From: Pirellulaceae bacterium
GTDB taxonomy: Bacteria; Planctomycetota; Planctomycetia; Pirellulales; Pirellulaceae
Length of the DNA stretch: 64,000 bases
Direction of reading: 5' to 3'
NCBI GenBank assembly: GCA_019636375.1
Contig: JAHBXS010000002.1
Location: 709,621 to 773,620 of the forward strand
The notes under the pieces: model-generated
Told to the model about the DNA's origin: nothing
The model's database searches: none
The model's input: only the letters and a program-made list of their open reading frames with translations
Shown here: one piece after another, positions 28,805 through 38,393 of the stretch
Position numbering within the stretch: position 1 is the stretch's first letter
How the letters are laid out: every line of letters starts with the position of its first letter
Translations under genes and position numbers: made by a program

Positions 28805-29824
28805 CTACTTCGCCAAGTCGGCGACCCTGACGCGGTTGCTATTGAGTACTTGAAAGGTCCGTTCGGTCAGGGGAACGAGCCCCAAAGCTTGAATAGGGTC
28901 TTCGTCGATTTCAGGAAGTTCACAAAACAGATGTTGATGTTCGGCCTTGATGGCAAACAGCCCCACGTACGGCAACCCCAGCTGCGGCAACCAAGGGCAC
29001 GTGTGATTGTCACCAAGCCAAGCCCACTCGCGCCATGGGAAACCGGCAAGCGACGACATCCTCCCGGCAACGGCTTGCACCGTCTGATCATCGGCATCTA
29101 ACGCAAGTCGAATCAGCAACTCCACTCGACGATGCTGACGTGGAGACTCGACCGCCATCTCGACCAGCGGTTGCAAACACAACGACATTCCTACCGTCGC
29201 CAGAGTCAACTGATCGGAGGACTCGAATACTCCGAGACCTCGCGGCGGAAACTCCTCTCCATTGATATTAAAATACGTTTTCAGTTTGCCGAATCGTTCC
29301 TCGTATCGTGCCAACAACTGAGGCTGCCACTTGCGAAACGGGGAGCCATCAGCCCAGTCTTGCCAATATCGGCGACTGAACTCAAGACGAAGCTGCAAGT
29401 CAGGTTCTTGGGGTAACGGCCAACAAACTTCGTTTTCGGCGATACACTCGGCAGCATAACCATGAAACCCCGACATGCCGCTCCACGGTGGAATCACTGC
29501 CAACAGTTCTTCCCCTTCATAGAGAGCCACTCCGTTCCCCTCGGCAAACCAAACAACCCCCAATTTCTCGGGATCGGGTAACGGTCCTGGTCCTGGCCGC
29601 ATCGTGTGAATCCGCGGCAATACGGGGGCCTGGCCTCGTTGCAGGTCTTCTTGGTTGAAGGTCAACGGCCCTTGGACGAGATTGCGAACCCACACGGCCC
29701 GAGTACCGAACTGAGGACCACCATCGAGGTACAAATAAATGGTCCTCCCGTCGGCTTCGACAATTGCCTCAAGGTTTCCGAACGGGGAAACGGCGTGTAA
29801 CAATATTTCGGGTTGGTTCCCCAC
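28805..29824 (-). CDS. SUFU-like domain protein (tentative)
   Basis: 339 residues with a GTG start. No signal peptide or membrane helix. The C-terminal half (LGVFESSDQLTLATVGMSL, VELLIRLALDADDQTVQAVA) resembles the suppressor-of-fused (PF05076) domain found in many bacterial proteins of unknown role, often linked to polymorphic toxin immunity. The N-terminal half has a separate beta-rich domain. The assignment rests on overall pattern only. It stands alone between the porin and the ABC operon. Confidence 0.5.
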   Translation of the reverse strand: MGNQPEILLHAVSPFGNLEAIVEADGRTIYLYLDGGPQFGTRAVWVRNLVQGPLTFNQEDLQRGQAPVLPRIHTMRPGPGPLPDPEKLGVVWFAEGNGVALYEGEELLAVIPPWSGMSGFHGYAAECIAENEVCWPLPQEPDLQLRLEFSRRYWQDWADGSPFRKWQPQLLARYEERFGKLKTYFNINGEEFPPRGLGVFESSDQLTLATVGMSLCLQPLVEMAVESPRQHRRVELLIRLALDADDQTVQAVAGRMSSLAGFPWREWAWLGDNHTCPWLPQLGLPYVGLFAIKAEHQHLFCELPEIDEDPIQALGLVPLTERTFQVLNSNRVRVADLAK

Positions 29825-30062
29825 GTTGGCCTTTTCGCTAAACTATTTAAGGTAACTCTCAGAATCGCGTTTCCAAAACAATCAGCGGTTCCGCGAGTAA
29901 CATTCTTAGAATATTGTGCGCTGTTCTCGGACGGTTGACGAGACGGCAATTTAAGAATTAGCATTTGACCAGTTAATTTATGCCAAGACTGGCGCGGATG
30001 TTACGAACAAGCTGAATCGCTATTTCCCAGTCACCCTTTCGTGTCATCAAAGATCACTATCC

Positions 30063-31034
30063 ATGAGTGCCGTCGCTAACGCAGTCGAAGTCCAACAATT
30101 GGGAAAAACCTATCGCGACGGATTATTCGGCAGGCGTGCATTTAAGGCGTTGACGAACGTTACTCTCACCGTGTCCCAAGGCGAAGTCTTTGGACTGCTT
30201 GGCCCCAACGGAGCGGGCAAAACGACGCTGCTCAAAATCCTGTTGGGAATTATTCAAAAAACATCTGGCTCGGCCACGATGCTGGGGCTCCCGGCCGGGG
30301 GACGGGCCGTTCGCAGCCATGTCGGCTACCTTCCCGAACACTTGAGAATTCCTGGCCACCATACGGTTCTATCCGCGCTCGATCTCTATGGGAGCTTAAG
30401 CAACCTGTCTGGCCGCGAGATTCGGCTGCGCCGCGACCCGATCATTGAAATGGTGGGGCTCAAAGGACGCGACAAGGAACCGATCAAGAAATTTTCTAAG
30501 GGGATGCTGCAACGCCTCGGTTTGGCCCAGGCCTTATTGGTGCAACCTAAACTGATGATTCTCGACGAGCCCACCGACGGCCTCGATCCACGCGGGCGAG
30601 CCGAAATGCGAGCCCTGATCACCAAGATGAAAGTAGATGGAGTCACGGTGTTCTTGAATAGTCATATTCTGCAAGAAGTCGAACTCGTTTGCGATCGCGT
30701 CGCCATCTTGGATCGCGGACATTTGAAGTTCTGCGGCTCGGTCAAAGAAACTGGCCAGGTCATGCGGCAATCGACGTTCATCAGTTTGGATGTCGTCGTC
30801 AACGGCGAACCGCTTGCCGTAAAGACTGCTTGTTCGGGTTTCGATGTCCAGCAATCCGCGACCCTGCCCGATCAACAAATCGAAATTAATTTCCGATTGG
30901 GCGATCAGGAAGAAATCGATCGTCTGGTCGATCAGCTTCGACAACATCACATCAGCATCGTCTCCCTGAAACGAAAACAAGCTTCGCTGGAAGAAGCGTT
31001 TTTGGCGATTTTGGGCAAGTCCGAATCGAACTAA
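30063..31034 (+). CDS. ABC transporter ATP-binding protein
   Basis: 323 residues. Walker A GPNGAGKTT, signature FSKGMLQRLGLAQALL (a KGM variant of LSGGQ), Walker B plus D-loop LMILDEPTDGLDP and switch His in FLNSHILQEVE. The C-terminal extension is typical of NatA/CcmA-type exporters. It pairs with the large permease encoded 34 bp downstream. Substrate unknown. Confidence 0.92.
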   Translation: MSAVANAVEVQQLGKTYRDGLFGRRAFKALTNVTLTVSQGEVFGLLGPNGAGKTTLLKILLGIIQKTSGSATMLGLPAGGRAVRSHVGYLPEHLRIPGHHTVLSALDLYGSLSNLSGREIRLRRDPIIEMVGLKGRDKEPIKKFSKGMLQRLGLAQALLVQPKLMILDEPTDGLDPRGRAEMRALITKMKVDGVTVFLNSHILQEVELVCDRVAILDRGHLKFCGSVKETGQVMRQSTFISLDVVVNGEPLAVKTACSGFDVQQSATLPDQQIEINFRLGDQEEIDRLVDQLRQHHISIVSLKRKQASLEEAFLAILGKSESN

Positions 31035-31068
31035 CGGCAACTTTCAACCAATTCACAGGCAACTCCTC

Positions 31069-33492
31069 ATGTTCCGACCTTATTTGGCCATCATCAAAGA
31101 CGCCTTTCGCGCCACCATCGCCTCGAAGGTGTTGTACGTGATGTTTGGCCTGATTGCTTTGGTGCTCCTCGTCTTGGCTCCCTTGCATCTTCGGGAAACG
31201 CTCGATTGGGAATTGAGTTCTTTTGGCTTGCAGCCCGTAGCCACTGATATTGTCCGGGAAATTGTTGAGAAGAAAGACCTTCCACGCCAACCGGTCGTCG
31301 CCCGAATTTGGGAGCGACTGCCGAGCGACAGCCAAGAAATTTACCTAGAGGCCGCGAAAAAGGCGAAGCCCGCTCCAAGCACCGATGCGTCAGAGCCCGA
31401 TGAGGCGGCCGAAGCGGGGAAAGCGGTCGAGATCGAGATTGGGTCTTCATCCGCCGAATCAGGCCGACGACGCGGCCAGGGTTCTTCGCGCGAAGACATC
31501 GATTTGGCTCGACGCCTCGCCGATGATTTAAATACTTTGATGAAAGACCGCCAGTTCTACGATGCAGAAGTTTGGAAAACGCAGGTCCTGCGCTCGGAGG
31601 CTCAAGAACTCGTCGACGAAGGGCTCGACAAACTGACCGACGTTCGAGCGGCTCGCCTCAATCGCTTGCTCCTCAACAACTCGCTCAAGAGCATGCCCAT
31701 ACCCGGAAAATCGTCTGCCAAGGTGTACTATGCGATCTGGCACATGTCCTTTATTCCTGCGGAAGTTACTCGATTTCAGGTCGTCAGCTTTGTCAACGGT
31801 GTGCTGCGTTTGATTTTGGACAAATTCGTTTTGTCGTTAGGAATTTTAATCGCCATTATTGTCACTGCTAACATGATTCCCGAGACCTTCGAGGCAGGCT
31901 CATTGAACTTGCTGCTAAGTAAACCGATTCATCGTTTCGGGTTATTATTTAGCAAATTTTTGGGGGGCACAATTTTCGTTGCCATGTGCGGTACGATTTT
32001 GTTTCTCGGGATTTATCTTTGGATGGGGCTAGGACTTGGCCTATGGGATCGTGCGACGCTGTTTAGTATTCCGTTGTATGTCGTCGTCTTTGCGATCTAT
32101 TTTTCTGTCTCGGTCTTTGTTGGGCTTCTGTATCGCAGCGCGATCGTCTCCGTTGTACTCACCGGGGTCTTTTGGGCCGCCTGTTTTGCGATTGGAACCA
32201 CGAACAACTTTTTTGCCAGCAGTGCGGAGAATCAACAGCTCGCATGGGGTCGCGAAATTGACGGTGAGGTATTTGCAATTAACAAATTCGCCGAGGTTTA
32301 TCAAATCAAAGGGCAAACTTTGGAGCCCATCCCGCGCAGTAATTCCAACATGTCACCTGACGAACAAATGGGGCTCGCCATCGCCAAAAACATGGCCAAT
32401 TTGCCGGCTTCTCCTTTTTGCGAACCAATCGTTGACCCCGCTTCAAAACGAGTGCTCATCGCGTTTAGCAATCCGCTCGGGCTTCCAGGAATCCCCAAGT
32501 CGCAACTGTCGATCAGTAATCCCGGCAAAACACTTTTCAACGATTACGTACTGTATGATTCACTCGCCGTATTCGCATCGGAAACGGGACCGTTGCTGGT
32601 CTCAAGTGGCGGACGAATTTCGCGACTCGATCTTAGCAAGGTGGGCACCGCTCCTGCGGCAACTGCCGGAACTCGCCCGACGATCTCTGATGACATGCTC
32701 ACACCGTTGGGGCCAGATCGTCGAATCGACCTTCGCGAAGCCAGCCGTGTTGACTACAACCCGACTCGCAACGAGTTCGCCATGCTTGCTGGCAATACGC
32801 TGTATGTGATGGCCTGGCGAGACCAGGAATATCGTCTTGCTCGTGAGATCGAAGTCGATTCGGGTTCTGACCGCCGAGGCATGAGCTCTCACGTGACGTT
32901 CGGCCAAGATCATATTGCAGTGGCTTTTGGAAATGCTCGCGCCTTTGTCTTCGAAGCCGATGCTTTGAAACAGGTTGCTGCGTTTCAACCTGAGTTCCGT
33001 TCTCCGCCAATCTCACTTCGCGGCGATAAAACGAGTGGCCGAATCGGCATTTTGCATCGAAACGGGCGATTATGGATGTGGGATCCAACATCGCCTGAAA
33101 GTTTAAAACTTGCCTCAGTTCCACGGCAGGGTGCGATCAGTGGTTTCACTTTCGACAACGGGCAAATCACCATTTGCCACAACATTGATCGAATCTCCAA
33201 GATCTCTCCGAACGGATCTTTTGAGTCGACTCATGCCCCGAGCGGTGGGTTTTTGTTAAACGCGTACCGCTACGTTTTGCGGCCCGTTTACTCCGCGTTC
33301 CCAAAGCCCGGCGAGTTCTATCGGCTGGTCGATTATCTATCAAGTACCCGCGATGCCCGGTACGATGCGAACATGGACTTGCGCGAAGTTGATGAGCACA
33401 AAGACCCCTGGTCCCCACTTCGCAGCGGGTTGTATTTCATGGCGTTAATGCTGGGAATCTCCTGGATTTACTTTAGCCGTCTGGACTGCTAG
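31069..33492 (+). CDS. ABC-2 permease with inserted periplasmic/propeller-like domain
   Basis: 807 residues, far longer than a normal ABC-2 permease. It begins with a membrane helix (VLYVMFGLIALVLLVLAPL), then a charged soluble stretch with a Lys/Ala/Glu-rich segment, then about six helices including the ABC-2 pattern (IPETFEAGSLNLLLSKPIHR, typical of NosY/CcmB-like exporters). After residue 400 a long beta-rich section follows, with short WD/YWTD-like blades (VAFGNARAFVFEADAL, GRLWMWDPTSPESLKL), and a final helix (SGLYFMALMLGISWIYF). The layout suggests an exporter with an extracytoplasmic sensor or binding domain. Confidence 0.8.
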   Translation: MFRPYLAIIKDAFRATIASKVLYVMFGLIALVLLVLAPLHLRETLDWELSSFGLQPVATDIVREIVEKKDLPRQPVVARIWERLPSDSQEIYLEAAKKAKPAPSTDASEPDEAAEAGKAVEIEIGSSSAESGRRRGQGSSREDIDLARRLADDLNTLMKDRQFYDAEVWKTQVLRSEAQELVDEGLDKLTDVRAARLNRLLLNNSLKSMPIPGKSSAKVYYAIWHMSFIPAEVTRFQVVSFVNGVLRLILDKFVLSLGILIAIIVTANMIPETFEAGSLNLLLSKPIHRFGLLFSKFLGGTIFVAMCGTILFLGIYLWMGLGLGLWDRATLFSIPLYVVVFAIYFSVSVFVGLLYRSAIVSVVLTGVFWAACFAIGTTNNFFASSAENQQLAWGREIDGEVFAINKFAEVYQIKGQTLEPIPRSNSNMSPDEQMGLAIAKNMANLPASPFCEPIVDPASKRVLIAFSNPLGLPGIPKSQLSISNPGKTLFNDYVLYDSLAVFASETGPLLVSSGGRISRLDLSKVGTAPAATAGTRPTISDDMLTPLGPDRRIDLREASRVDYNPTRNEFAMLAGNTLYVMAWRDQEYRLAREIEVDSGSDRRGMSSHVTFGQDHIAVAFGNARAFVFEADALKQVAAFQPEFRSPPISLRGDKTSGRIGILHRNGRLWMWDPTSPESLKLASVPRQGAISGFTFDNGQITICHNIDRISKISPNGSFESTHAPSGGFLLNAYRYVLRPVYSAFPKPGEFYRLVDYLSSTRDARYDANMDLREVDEHKDPWSPLRSGLYFMALMLGISWIYFSRLDC

Positions 33493-33612
33493 CGAAGGCA
33501 AAAAACTGACGATTTCAGCCCGACCAAAGGTGTCACAACCCTTGTCGATGCTATGTCTACCTCAACACAGCCGCTTGATTGAGGGAAATGAAATCAGCAA
33601 AGGATCATCGCC

Positions 33613-33939
33613 ATGGCAAAATATTACGTGACCTCGAATCTTGTCCGAACTTTGGTTGAAGCCGCCGACGCCGAAGGGGCTGCCTTGTGGGCCTTACACC
33701 AAACCCTGACCGACTCAGTGGAATCGTCAGGCGATTCCTCAACCAATCGGATGGGCTTCTGCCAAACCATTGCCGACGACGAAATCGATCAAGCCTTTGT
33801 CACCTGGGGCGAGACGGTGCTGGTCAGCGAGCAAGGCTTTGATCGTGACGAATCCGGCATTTTTCAACTCCCCGACTTGCTGCAAAGCTACTGCGAGTTA
33901 ACCGCCGCCCTGGAAGCGTTATCTGCGGTCGGGGTTTAA
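33613..33939 (+). CDS. Conserved-looking small acidic protein, unknown
   Basis: 108 residues, acidic, with no signal peptide or membrane helix. Predicted mostly helical at both ends (LVRTLVEAADAEGAALWALH, LLQSYCELTAALEALSAVGV). I do not recognise a family. It is separated from the permease gene by 120 bp and is followed by a repeat-rich hairpin at 34014-34076 that may end its transcript. Confidence 0.6.
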   Translation: MAKYYVTSNLVRTLVEAADAEGAALWALHQTLTDSVESSGDSSTNRMGFCQTIADDEIDQAFVTWGETVLVSEQGFDRDESGIFQLPDLLQSYCELTAALEALSAVGV

Positions 33940-34013
33940 AGTATCTGCGACTGGGATGACCGTTTTTTTTCGGATGAATTTTGCTTGGTCAATTTGCAGT
34001 TGGGTTGGTGGTG

Positions 34014-34076
34014 GTTTAAGTTGGAGTTTAAGTTTAAGTTTTGACTTCCAACTTCAACTTAAACTTAAACCCAAAC
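34014..34076. repeat. Inverted 6-bp-period repeat (TTTAAG / CTTAAA)
   Basis: A run of GTTTAAG/AAGTTT units is followed after a short centre by AACTTAAA units in inverse orientation, so the 63 bp can fold into a long AT-rich hairpin in several registers. It sits between two same-strand genes and could act as a weak terminator. Confidence 0.8.
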
Positions 34077-34192
34077 TACTTTGAACGCAGAATACAGAAA
34101 AAATCGTCTGTTGAAAATCTTCCTGGATGACATCTGTATTTCTGATTATCATTAACAACCATCTAATTTTCTCGCGACTCCATCGAAAGACC

Positions 34193-34744
34193 ATGACCGA
34201 CGAACAACCCCGCCCTCACGGGCCTTGGCTGATTCACGAAACGCACGAAACTTACGAAGACCCCTACGTGCGGTTGTGGGTTGATCAAGTCACACGCCCT
34301 GATGGCCGACCTGGCCAACATGTCGTGGTCGAAATGAAGCCCGGCGTCTGCGTGTTGGCAATCGACGATGATGACCATGTTTATTTGACCTCCGAATTCC
34401 ACTATGCGGTTGGCCGCGTTTCTTTGGAGGGGGTTAGCGGGGGAATCGAACCGGACGAGGACCCCTTGGTCACCGCCCAGCGTGAATTGGCTGAGGAACT
34501 TGGATTGCAGGCGACCGAATGGGAATACCTAACGACCGTCGATCCGTTCACCACCATCATCCGCTCGCCCACCCGACTCTACGCGGCTCGCGGCCTGTCC
34601 GCTTGCCCGACCCAACCAGAAGGTACCGAGGTCATCGAGCTCGTCAAAATCCCCCTCAGCGAAGCCCTCGCCCAAGTTCGTTCTGGTGAAATTTCGCACG
34701 CCCCGACCTGCGTGGGACTCCTGTTGTTAGAAAATCGAGCCTGA
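34193..34744 (+). CDS. Nudix hydrolase (ADP-ribose pyrophosphatase-like)
   Basis: 183 residues from ATG 34193, which begins the typical leader MTDEQPRPHGPWL; the upstream frame extension is hydrophobic and unlikely. The Nudix box is complete: GIEPDEDPLVTAQRELAEEL followed by G, matching GX5EX7REUXEEXGU. Size and the preceding strand (SEFHYAVGRVSLEGVSGG) fit NudF/ADP-ribose pyrophosphatase relatives. It hydrolyses a nucleoside diphosphate linked to another moiety; the exact substrate is not determined. Confidence 0.88.
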   Translation: MTDEQPRPHGPWLIHETHETYEDPYVRLWVDQVTRPDGRPGQHVVVEMKPGVCVLAIDDDDHVYLTSEFHYAVGRVSLEGVSGGIEPDEDPLVTAQRELAEELGLQATEWEYLTTVDPFTTIIRSPTRLYAARGLSACPTQPEGTEVIELVKIPLSEALAQVRSGEISHAPTCVGLLLLENRA

Positions 34745-34868
34745 TTTTCAAGCGGGCGAAAGTTGCCTACGATGCACAAACGGTATATCCTGACTCTTGG
34801 TCACTGGTGAACGAGCCGAACTCCGATACCAAATGACGAAACTAATTCAGGGGCGATGACTTGCAACC

Positions 34869-34913
34869 GTTCACGGAGTGAACGGCCACGTAGCTTTTCG
34901 CTCCGTGAAAAGG
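34869..34913. repeat. REP-like double palindrome (empty intron target)
   Basis: Two arms, TTCACGGAGTGAA and TTCGCTCCGTGAA, are joined by a centre containing GGCCACGTAGC. Each arm is itself nearly palindromic and the arms are inverted to each other. The same element, split by a group II intron between GCCACG and TAGC, is at 38357-38377 and 40391-40411. Lies in a 316-bp gap between genes that otherwise holds nothing recognisable. Confidence 0.88.
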
Positions 34914-35060
34914 CGAGCAAACCGAACCAGCAAATTGCATCAGTCTAGTTTGATATCTGGTTTACTACAGCGAAAATTCGCGATGTTCCAACTACGGGAC
35001 CATGAACGGTTACGACTAACAAAACCCCACGACAAATCTTTTATTTGGAATCTTCGAACG

Positions 35061-35315
35061 ATGGCCGAGCGCACCAAATATCAACAGAACATTATCCGCA
35101 ACTACTATCAAAACCAAGAGTCGATCAGCTTGCAACGGGTCCAGGAACTCGTGACTGACCTCTACTTGAGCGAAGGCAAAAAACGAACCAAGTGCTGGGA
35201 AAGCCTCGTCAGTCACTTGCAAAAATTGGGAGTCAAGGAAGCGACCATTAAAAACCTCCTAGAACGGGACGACCCGCAGTTGGTCGCACAATTGGTCCAA
35301 AAACTCGCCAGCTAA
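35061..35315 (+). CDS. Small helical protein, unknown
   Basis: 84 residues from ATG 35061 (MAERTKYQQNIIRNYYQN). The open frame continues upstream into the REP-like palindrome, which argues against the longer start. Charged and helical throughout, with no signal or cofactor motif. I recognise no family. Such short basic/acidic helical proteins are common in planctomycete genomes. It ends 34 bp before the next membrane protein gene on the same strand. Confidence 0.62.
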   Translation: MAERTKYQQNIIRNYYQNQESISLQRVQELVTDLYLSEGKKRTKCWESLVSHLQKLGVKEATIKNLLERDDPQLVAQLVQKLAS

Positions 35316-35349
35316 CAGAATCCCCTCCGCTCCGGCTCAGGAACACACA

Positions 35350-35853
35350 ATGAATGCGAATGCGAAACACCCAAGCCCATTCAATCTGCTGGTGATTTCC
35401 GGAGCACTTTGCCTGGGTGCTCTAGGGTTTGCGGTCATTGCCCTGGTTTTGATTTTCCAAAGTGAATGGCGTTTCGAGTTGACTTCGTTGTCAGTAATTG
35501 CTGCGGTGGGAGCGATTTCGATTTTACCGGCCAGCTTTATTGTCCCGATGTTTGTTTCGCGAAGCACTGCGAGAACACTAGGGCGCAACATGACTCCCGA
35601 ACAAAAAAAAGATGCTACCCTTGTCGCTCGCTCGGCAGCCAATGTTTATCAGTCGGCCACCATTATTCGGTTTGCCCTGATCGAAGGTGCCGTATTTTTC
35701 TTGATCGTCGTCAGCATCATCGAAAAGAATTTTCTGCCGTGGTGCATCGCCATCGCGCTGGTTGCATTGATGGTCTCCCAAATCCCATTTCGAATGCGTT
35801 ACGACGAAGCGATCGATTCCATCTCGCAACGCATCCGCGACGCCCGGTCGTAA
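35350..35853 (+). CDS. Small membrane protein, unknown
   Basis: 167 residues with four predicted membrane helices in two pairs (LLVISGALCLGALGFAVIAL, LSVIAAVGAISILPASFIVP, then FALIEGAVFFLIVVSI and WCIAIALVALMVSQI). A short cytoplasmic loop with MTPEQKKDATLVARS lies between the pairs. No catalytic motif. It converges with purK with 3 bp between the stop codons. Confidence 0.7.
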   Translation: MNANAKHPSPFNLLVISGALCLGALGFAVIALVLIFQSEWRFELTSLSVIAAVGAISILPASFIVPMFVSRSTARTLGRNMTPEQKKDATLVARSAANVYQSATIIRFALIEGAVFFLIVVSIIEKNFLPWCIAIALVALMVSQIPFRMRYDEAIDSISQRIRDARS

Positions 35854-35856
35854 GGC

Positions 35857-37020
35857 TTATTCCCACGGCAAGCCGAGCGAGTCGCGGGCGTTAACCGCCG
35901 TTAGCGCCGCTCGCTCGACATCAGTGGCACACACCGTCACGTGCCCCATTTTTCGCCCAGGTCTTGGCGAGTTCTTGTCGTACAAATGCAGGTAGGTCTC
36001 GGGGGATGCCAACAATGCTCGCCAATTCGGTTCATGCGGAAACCACAAGTCTCCCAGCAGATTGGCCATCGCCACCGGTGTCCGCTGCACGGTGCTCCCC
36101 AAAGGCAAACCGCAGACGCATCGCAGTTGCTGCTCGAATTGACTGACCGCGAAACCTTCAATCGTTAAATGCCCCGAATTGTGGGGCCGGGGCGCAATTT
36201 CGTTCACCAAGACTTCCCCTTCCGCAGTCACAAAAAACTCGATGCATATCAGGCCAACCAATTCGAAATGGTCGGCAACTTTTCGGGCAAGTTCACACGC
36301 TCGATGCGCAACGCCCGCCTCAACACGCGCCGGACAAACAGACAAATCCAAGATGTGGTTGGTGTGATGATTTTCGATCGGGCCATACACCCCGCAAGCC
36401 CCCCACACATCGCGAGCGACAATCACGGAGACTTCGCAAGCCAAATCGACAAACGCTTCGAGCGTCGATGGTCGTTCCTGGACCGCTTGCCATGCGTTCG
36501 CCAATTCCGAAGAATCGCGAATCACCGCCTGCCCCTTCCCGTCATAGCCCCCCGCCGACGTTTTCAAAACCGCCGGCAGTCCCACCACTTGAGCAGCCCG
36601 CTCCAAATCCGCGAGCGAATCGACCGTGGCAAACTTCGGCAGCGGCAATCCGTACTTTTGCAAAAACGCCTTTTCTCGCCCTCGATCTTGCGCGGTCCAA
36701 AACACCTGCGGACCAGGCCGAATCGGAACTCGCTCGGGCACCCACTCGAGCGAGGCGGCCGAAACATTTTCGAATTCGAACGTCAGCACATCAATTGAAT
36801 TGGCAAAACGGCGAAACGCTTCTTCGTCGGTATCCGGGGCGACAAAGACTTGATTCGCAAAATGCCCCGCCGGCGAATCGTCCTCAGGCGTAAATACATG
36901 GACGCGATAGCCGGTTCTCCGCGCGACCTGCGCCAACATCCGCCCCAATTGCCCACCGCCATAGATGCCGACCGTTTGTCCGGGCAAGATCGGTTTAGAA
37001 ATTCCTCCGCGTTGGCTCAT
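35857..37020 (-). CDS. purK: N5-carboxyaminoimidazole ribonucleotide synthase
   Basis: 387 residues. The N-terminal [20 protein letters not shown] is the PurK dinucleotide-like fold, and the ATP-grasp domain follows ([31 protein letters not shown]). It converts AIR plus bicarbonate and ATP to N5-CAIR in purine synthesis. Its ATG overlaps the purE stop (ATGA), so the two are coupled. Confidence 0.95.
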   Translation of the reverse strand: MSQRGGISKPILPGQTVGIYGGGQLGRMLAQVARRTGYRVHVFTPEDDSPAGHFANQVFVAPDTDEEAFRRFANSIDVLTFEFENVSAASLEWVPERVPIRPGPQVFWTAQDRGREKAFLQKYGLPLPKFATVDSLADLERAAQVVGLPAVLKTSAGGYDGKGQAVIRDSSELANAWQAVQERPSTLEAFVDLACEVSVIVARDVWGACGVYGPIENHHTNHILDLSVCPARVEAGVAHRACELARKVADHFELVGLICIEFFVTAEGEVLVNEIAPRPHNSGHLTIEGFAVSQFEQQLRCVCGLPLGSTVQRTPVAMANLLGDLWFPHEPNWRALLASPETYLHLYDKNSPRPGRKMGHVTVCATDVERAALTAVNARDSLGLPWE

Positions 37021-37514
37021 AGTTGCGAGTCCTGCAACACGGCATCCCGCTGAGCTTCGTGAAACTGCTGTAGTTTTTCCGCTAGTCGAGGATCGTTTAG
37101 CGCCAAAATTCTCACCGCGAGTAATCCAGCATTTTTGGCCCCTGCCGAACCGATCGCCAGGGTTGCCACCGGCACACCGCCCGGCATCTGCACAATCGAG
37201 AGGAGCGAGTCTAAACCGTTCAGCGATTTACTTTGCACCGGCACACCGAGCACGGGCAGCGTCGTATGAGCCGCCACCATGCCGGGCAGATGCGCCGCCC
37301 CCCCTGCCCCGGCGATGATCACCCTGATCCCTCGTGACCTCGCCGTCTGAGCGTATTCCGCCATCCAGTCGGGGGTCCGATGCGCCGAAACGACTCGGCA
37401 TTCGTGAGGCACGTTGAACTGCTCCAAAATTTTGGCAGCTTCGGCCATCGTTTCCCAATCGGACTTGCTCCCCATCACGACACCAACGACGGGTGGGGTT
37501 TGATTTTCGCTCAT
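37017..37514 (-). CDS. purE: N5-CAIR mutase
   Basis: 165 residues. [20 protein letters not shown] is the PurE class I phosphate/nucleotide site, with SAHRTPDWM (catalytic His) and [19 protein letters not shown]. It moves the carboxyl group of N5-CAIR to give CAIR. It is the usual partner of PurK and lies just upstream in the same operon, 18 bp after a small membrane protein gene. Confidence 0.96.
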   Translation of the reverse strand: MSENQTPPVVGVVMGSKSDWETMAEAAKILEQFNVPHECRVVSAHRTPDWMAEYAQTARSRGIRVIIAGAGGAAHLPGMVAAHTTLPVLGVPVQSKSLNGLDSLLSIVQMPGGVPVATLAIGSAGAKNAGLLAVRILALNDPRLAEKLQQFHEAQRDAVLQDSQL

Positions 37515-37532
37515 ACTGGTAAGGTCCTTAAT

Positions 37533-38114
37533 TTAGTCTTGCCCTTCGATGGACTTAAAAAATTCTTCGCGGTCGTACGGTTCTAGGATCCATTTAAACT
37601 CGCGTCCTTCACCGATCACCAAGCTGCCCGGCACGCCGAGCTCAGCTTGAAATCGATGAGCAACCTGCAATTTTAAATCAGTTTCGTCAGCCTTCCAGGT
37701 GACATCATACTCGATGGCTGCTGGAAAAGACCTCCAAAGGTATTGTTCGACTCTAAAGGGCTGACCGGTTGGACCCACGGCCCGCACCGAAGGTACTTTC
37801 CGCAGACGGGAAATCCCATCCGAACGGTTGATCTTAAATGGCTCGTCCAACTGCAGTAACTTCACGCCATCCTTCTCCACCCACATCCTCAACATGTAGT
37901 CACCGATCTCAATATGGCACGGGAGCAAACACCCGTGCTCGACGACCACATGACTTCGAAAGTCCGAAATCGGGGCCGGTTGCGGCGGTGGTTCAACGCG
38001 ATACCAACGTGAGACCGTCCAGCCCGAAATGCCCAGCACTGCAGCCCACATCAGCGCTAACACAGCAATTCGCGTCGTTCGTTTTTTAGCTTCAGGGTGG
38101 TTCACCGGTATCAC
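37533..38114 (-). CDS. Membrane-anchored protein of unknown function
   Basis: 193 residues with one N-terminal membrane helix (IAVLALMWAAVLGISGWTVS) and a soluble, probably periplasmic, beta-rich domain. Two Cys lie in HGCLLPCH; a Cys-x3-Cys-His could be a redox or heme-like site but is not CxxCH. No known family. It leads the operon hypothetical-purE-purK. A functional link to purine synthesis is not evident. Confidence 0.6.
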   Translation of the reverse strand: MIPVNHPEAKKRTTRIAVLALMWAAVLGISGWTVSRWYRVEPPPQPAPISDFRSHVVVEHGCLLPCHIEIGDYMLRMWVEKDGVKLLQLDEPFKINRSDGISRLRKVPSVRAVGPTGQPFRVEQYLWRSFPAAIEYDVTWKADETDLKLQVAHRFQAELGVPGSLVIGEGREFKWILEPYDREEFFKSIEGQD

Positions 38115-38356
38115 TCGAAAAATTTACACGTTACGCCAGCAACTGGCTTGACTCGATTTTATCGTGAAAGTTTGGGCTGACGGAAGTGGCAATGGGAGCA
38201 GGAGCGATGGGAGGATTGTGAATCTTGCGATACGAACACGAAAAAACGTCAGGACCTCATCACCTTCATGGAATTTTATTTTTGTCTAGCCTGGTTTCGA
38301 ATGCCGCCAAACAACGAAAAACATTCAAAGTGTTCTGCGGTTCTTATGAGTGCCTT

Positions 38357-38377
38357 TTCACGGAGTGAAAAGCCACG
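38357..38377. repeat. Left half of the intron-split REP-like palindrome
   Basis: TTTTCACGGAGTGAAAA followed by GCCACG up to base 38377, where the intron's 3' end begins. With 40391-40411 it rebuilds the same element as at 34869-34913. Confidence 0.88.
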
Positions 38378-38393
38378 ATCGGGGTAGGGAGAG

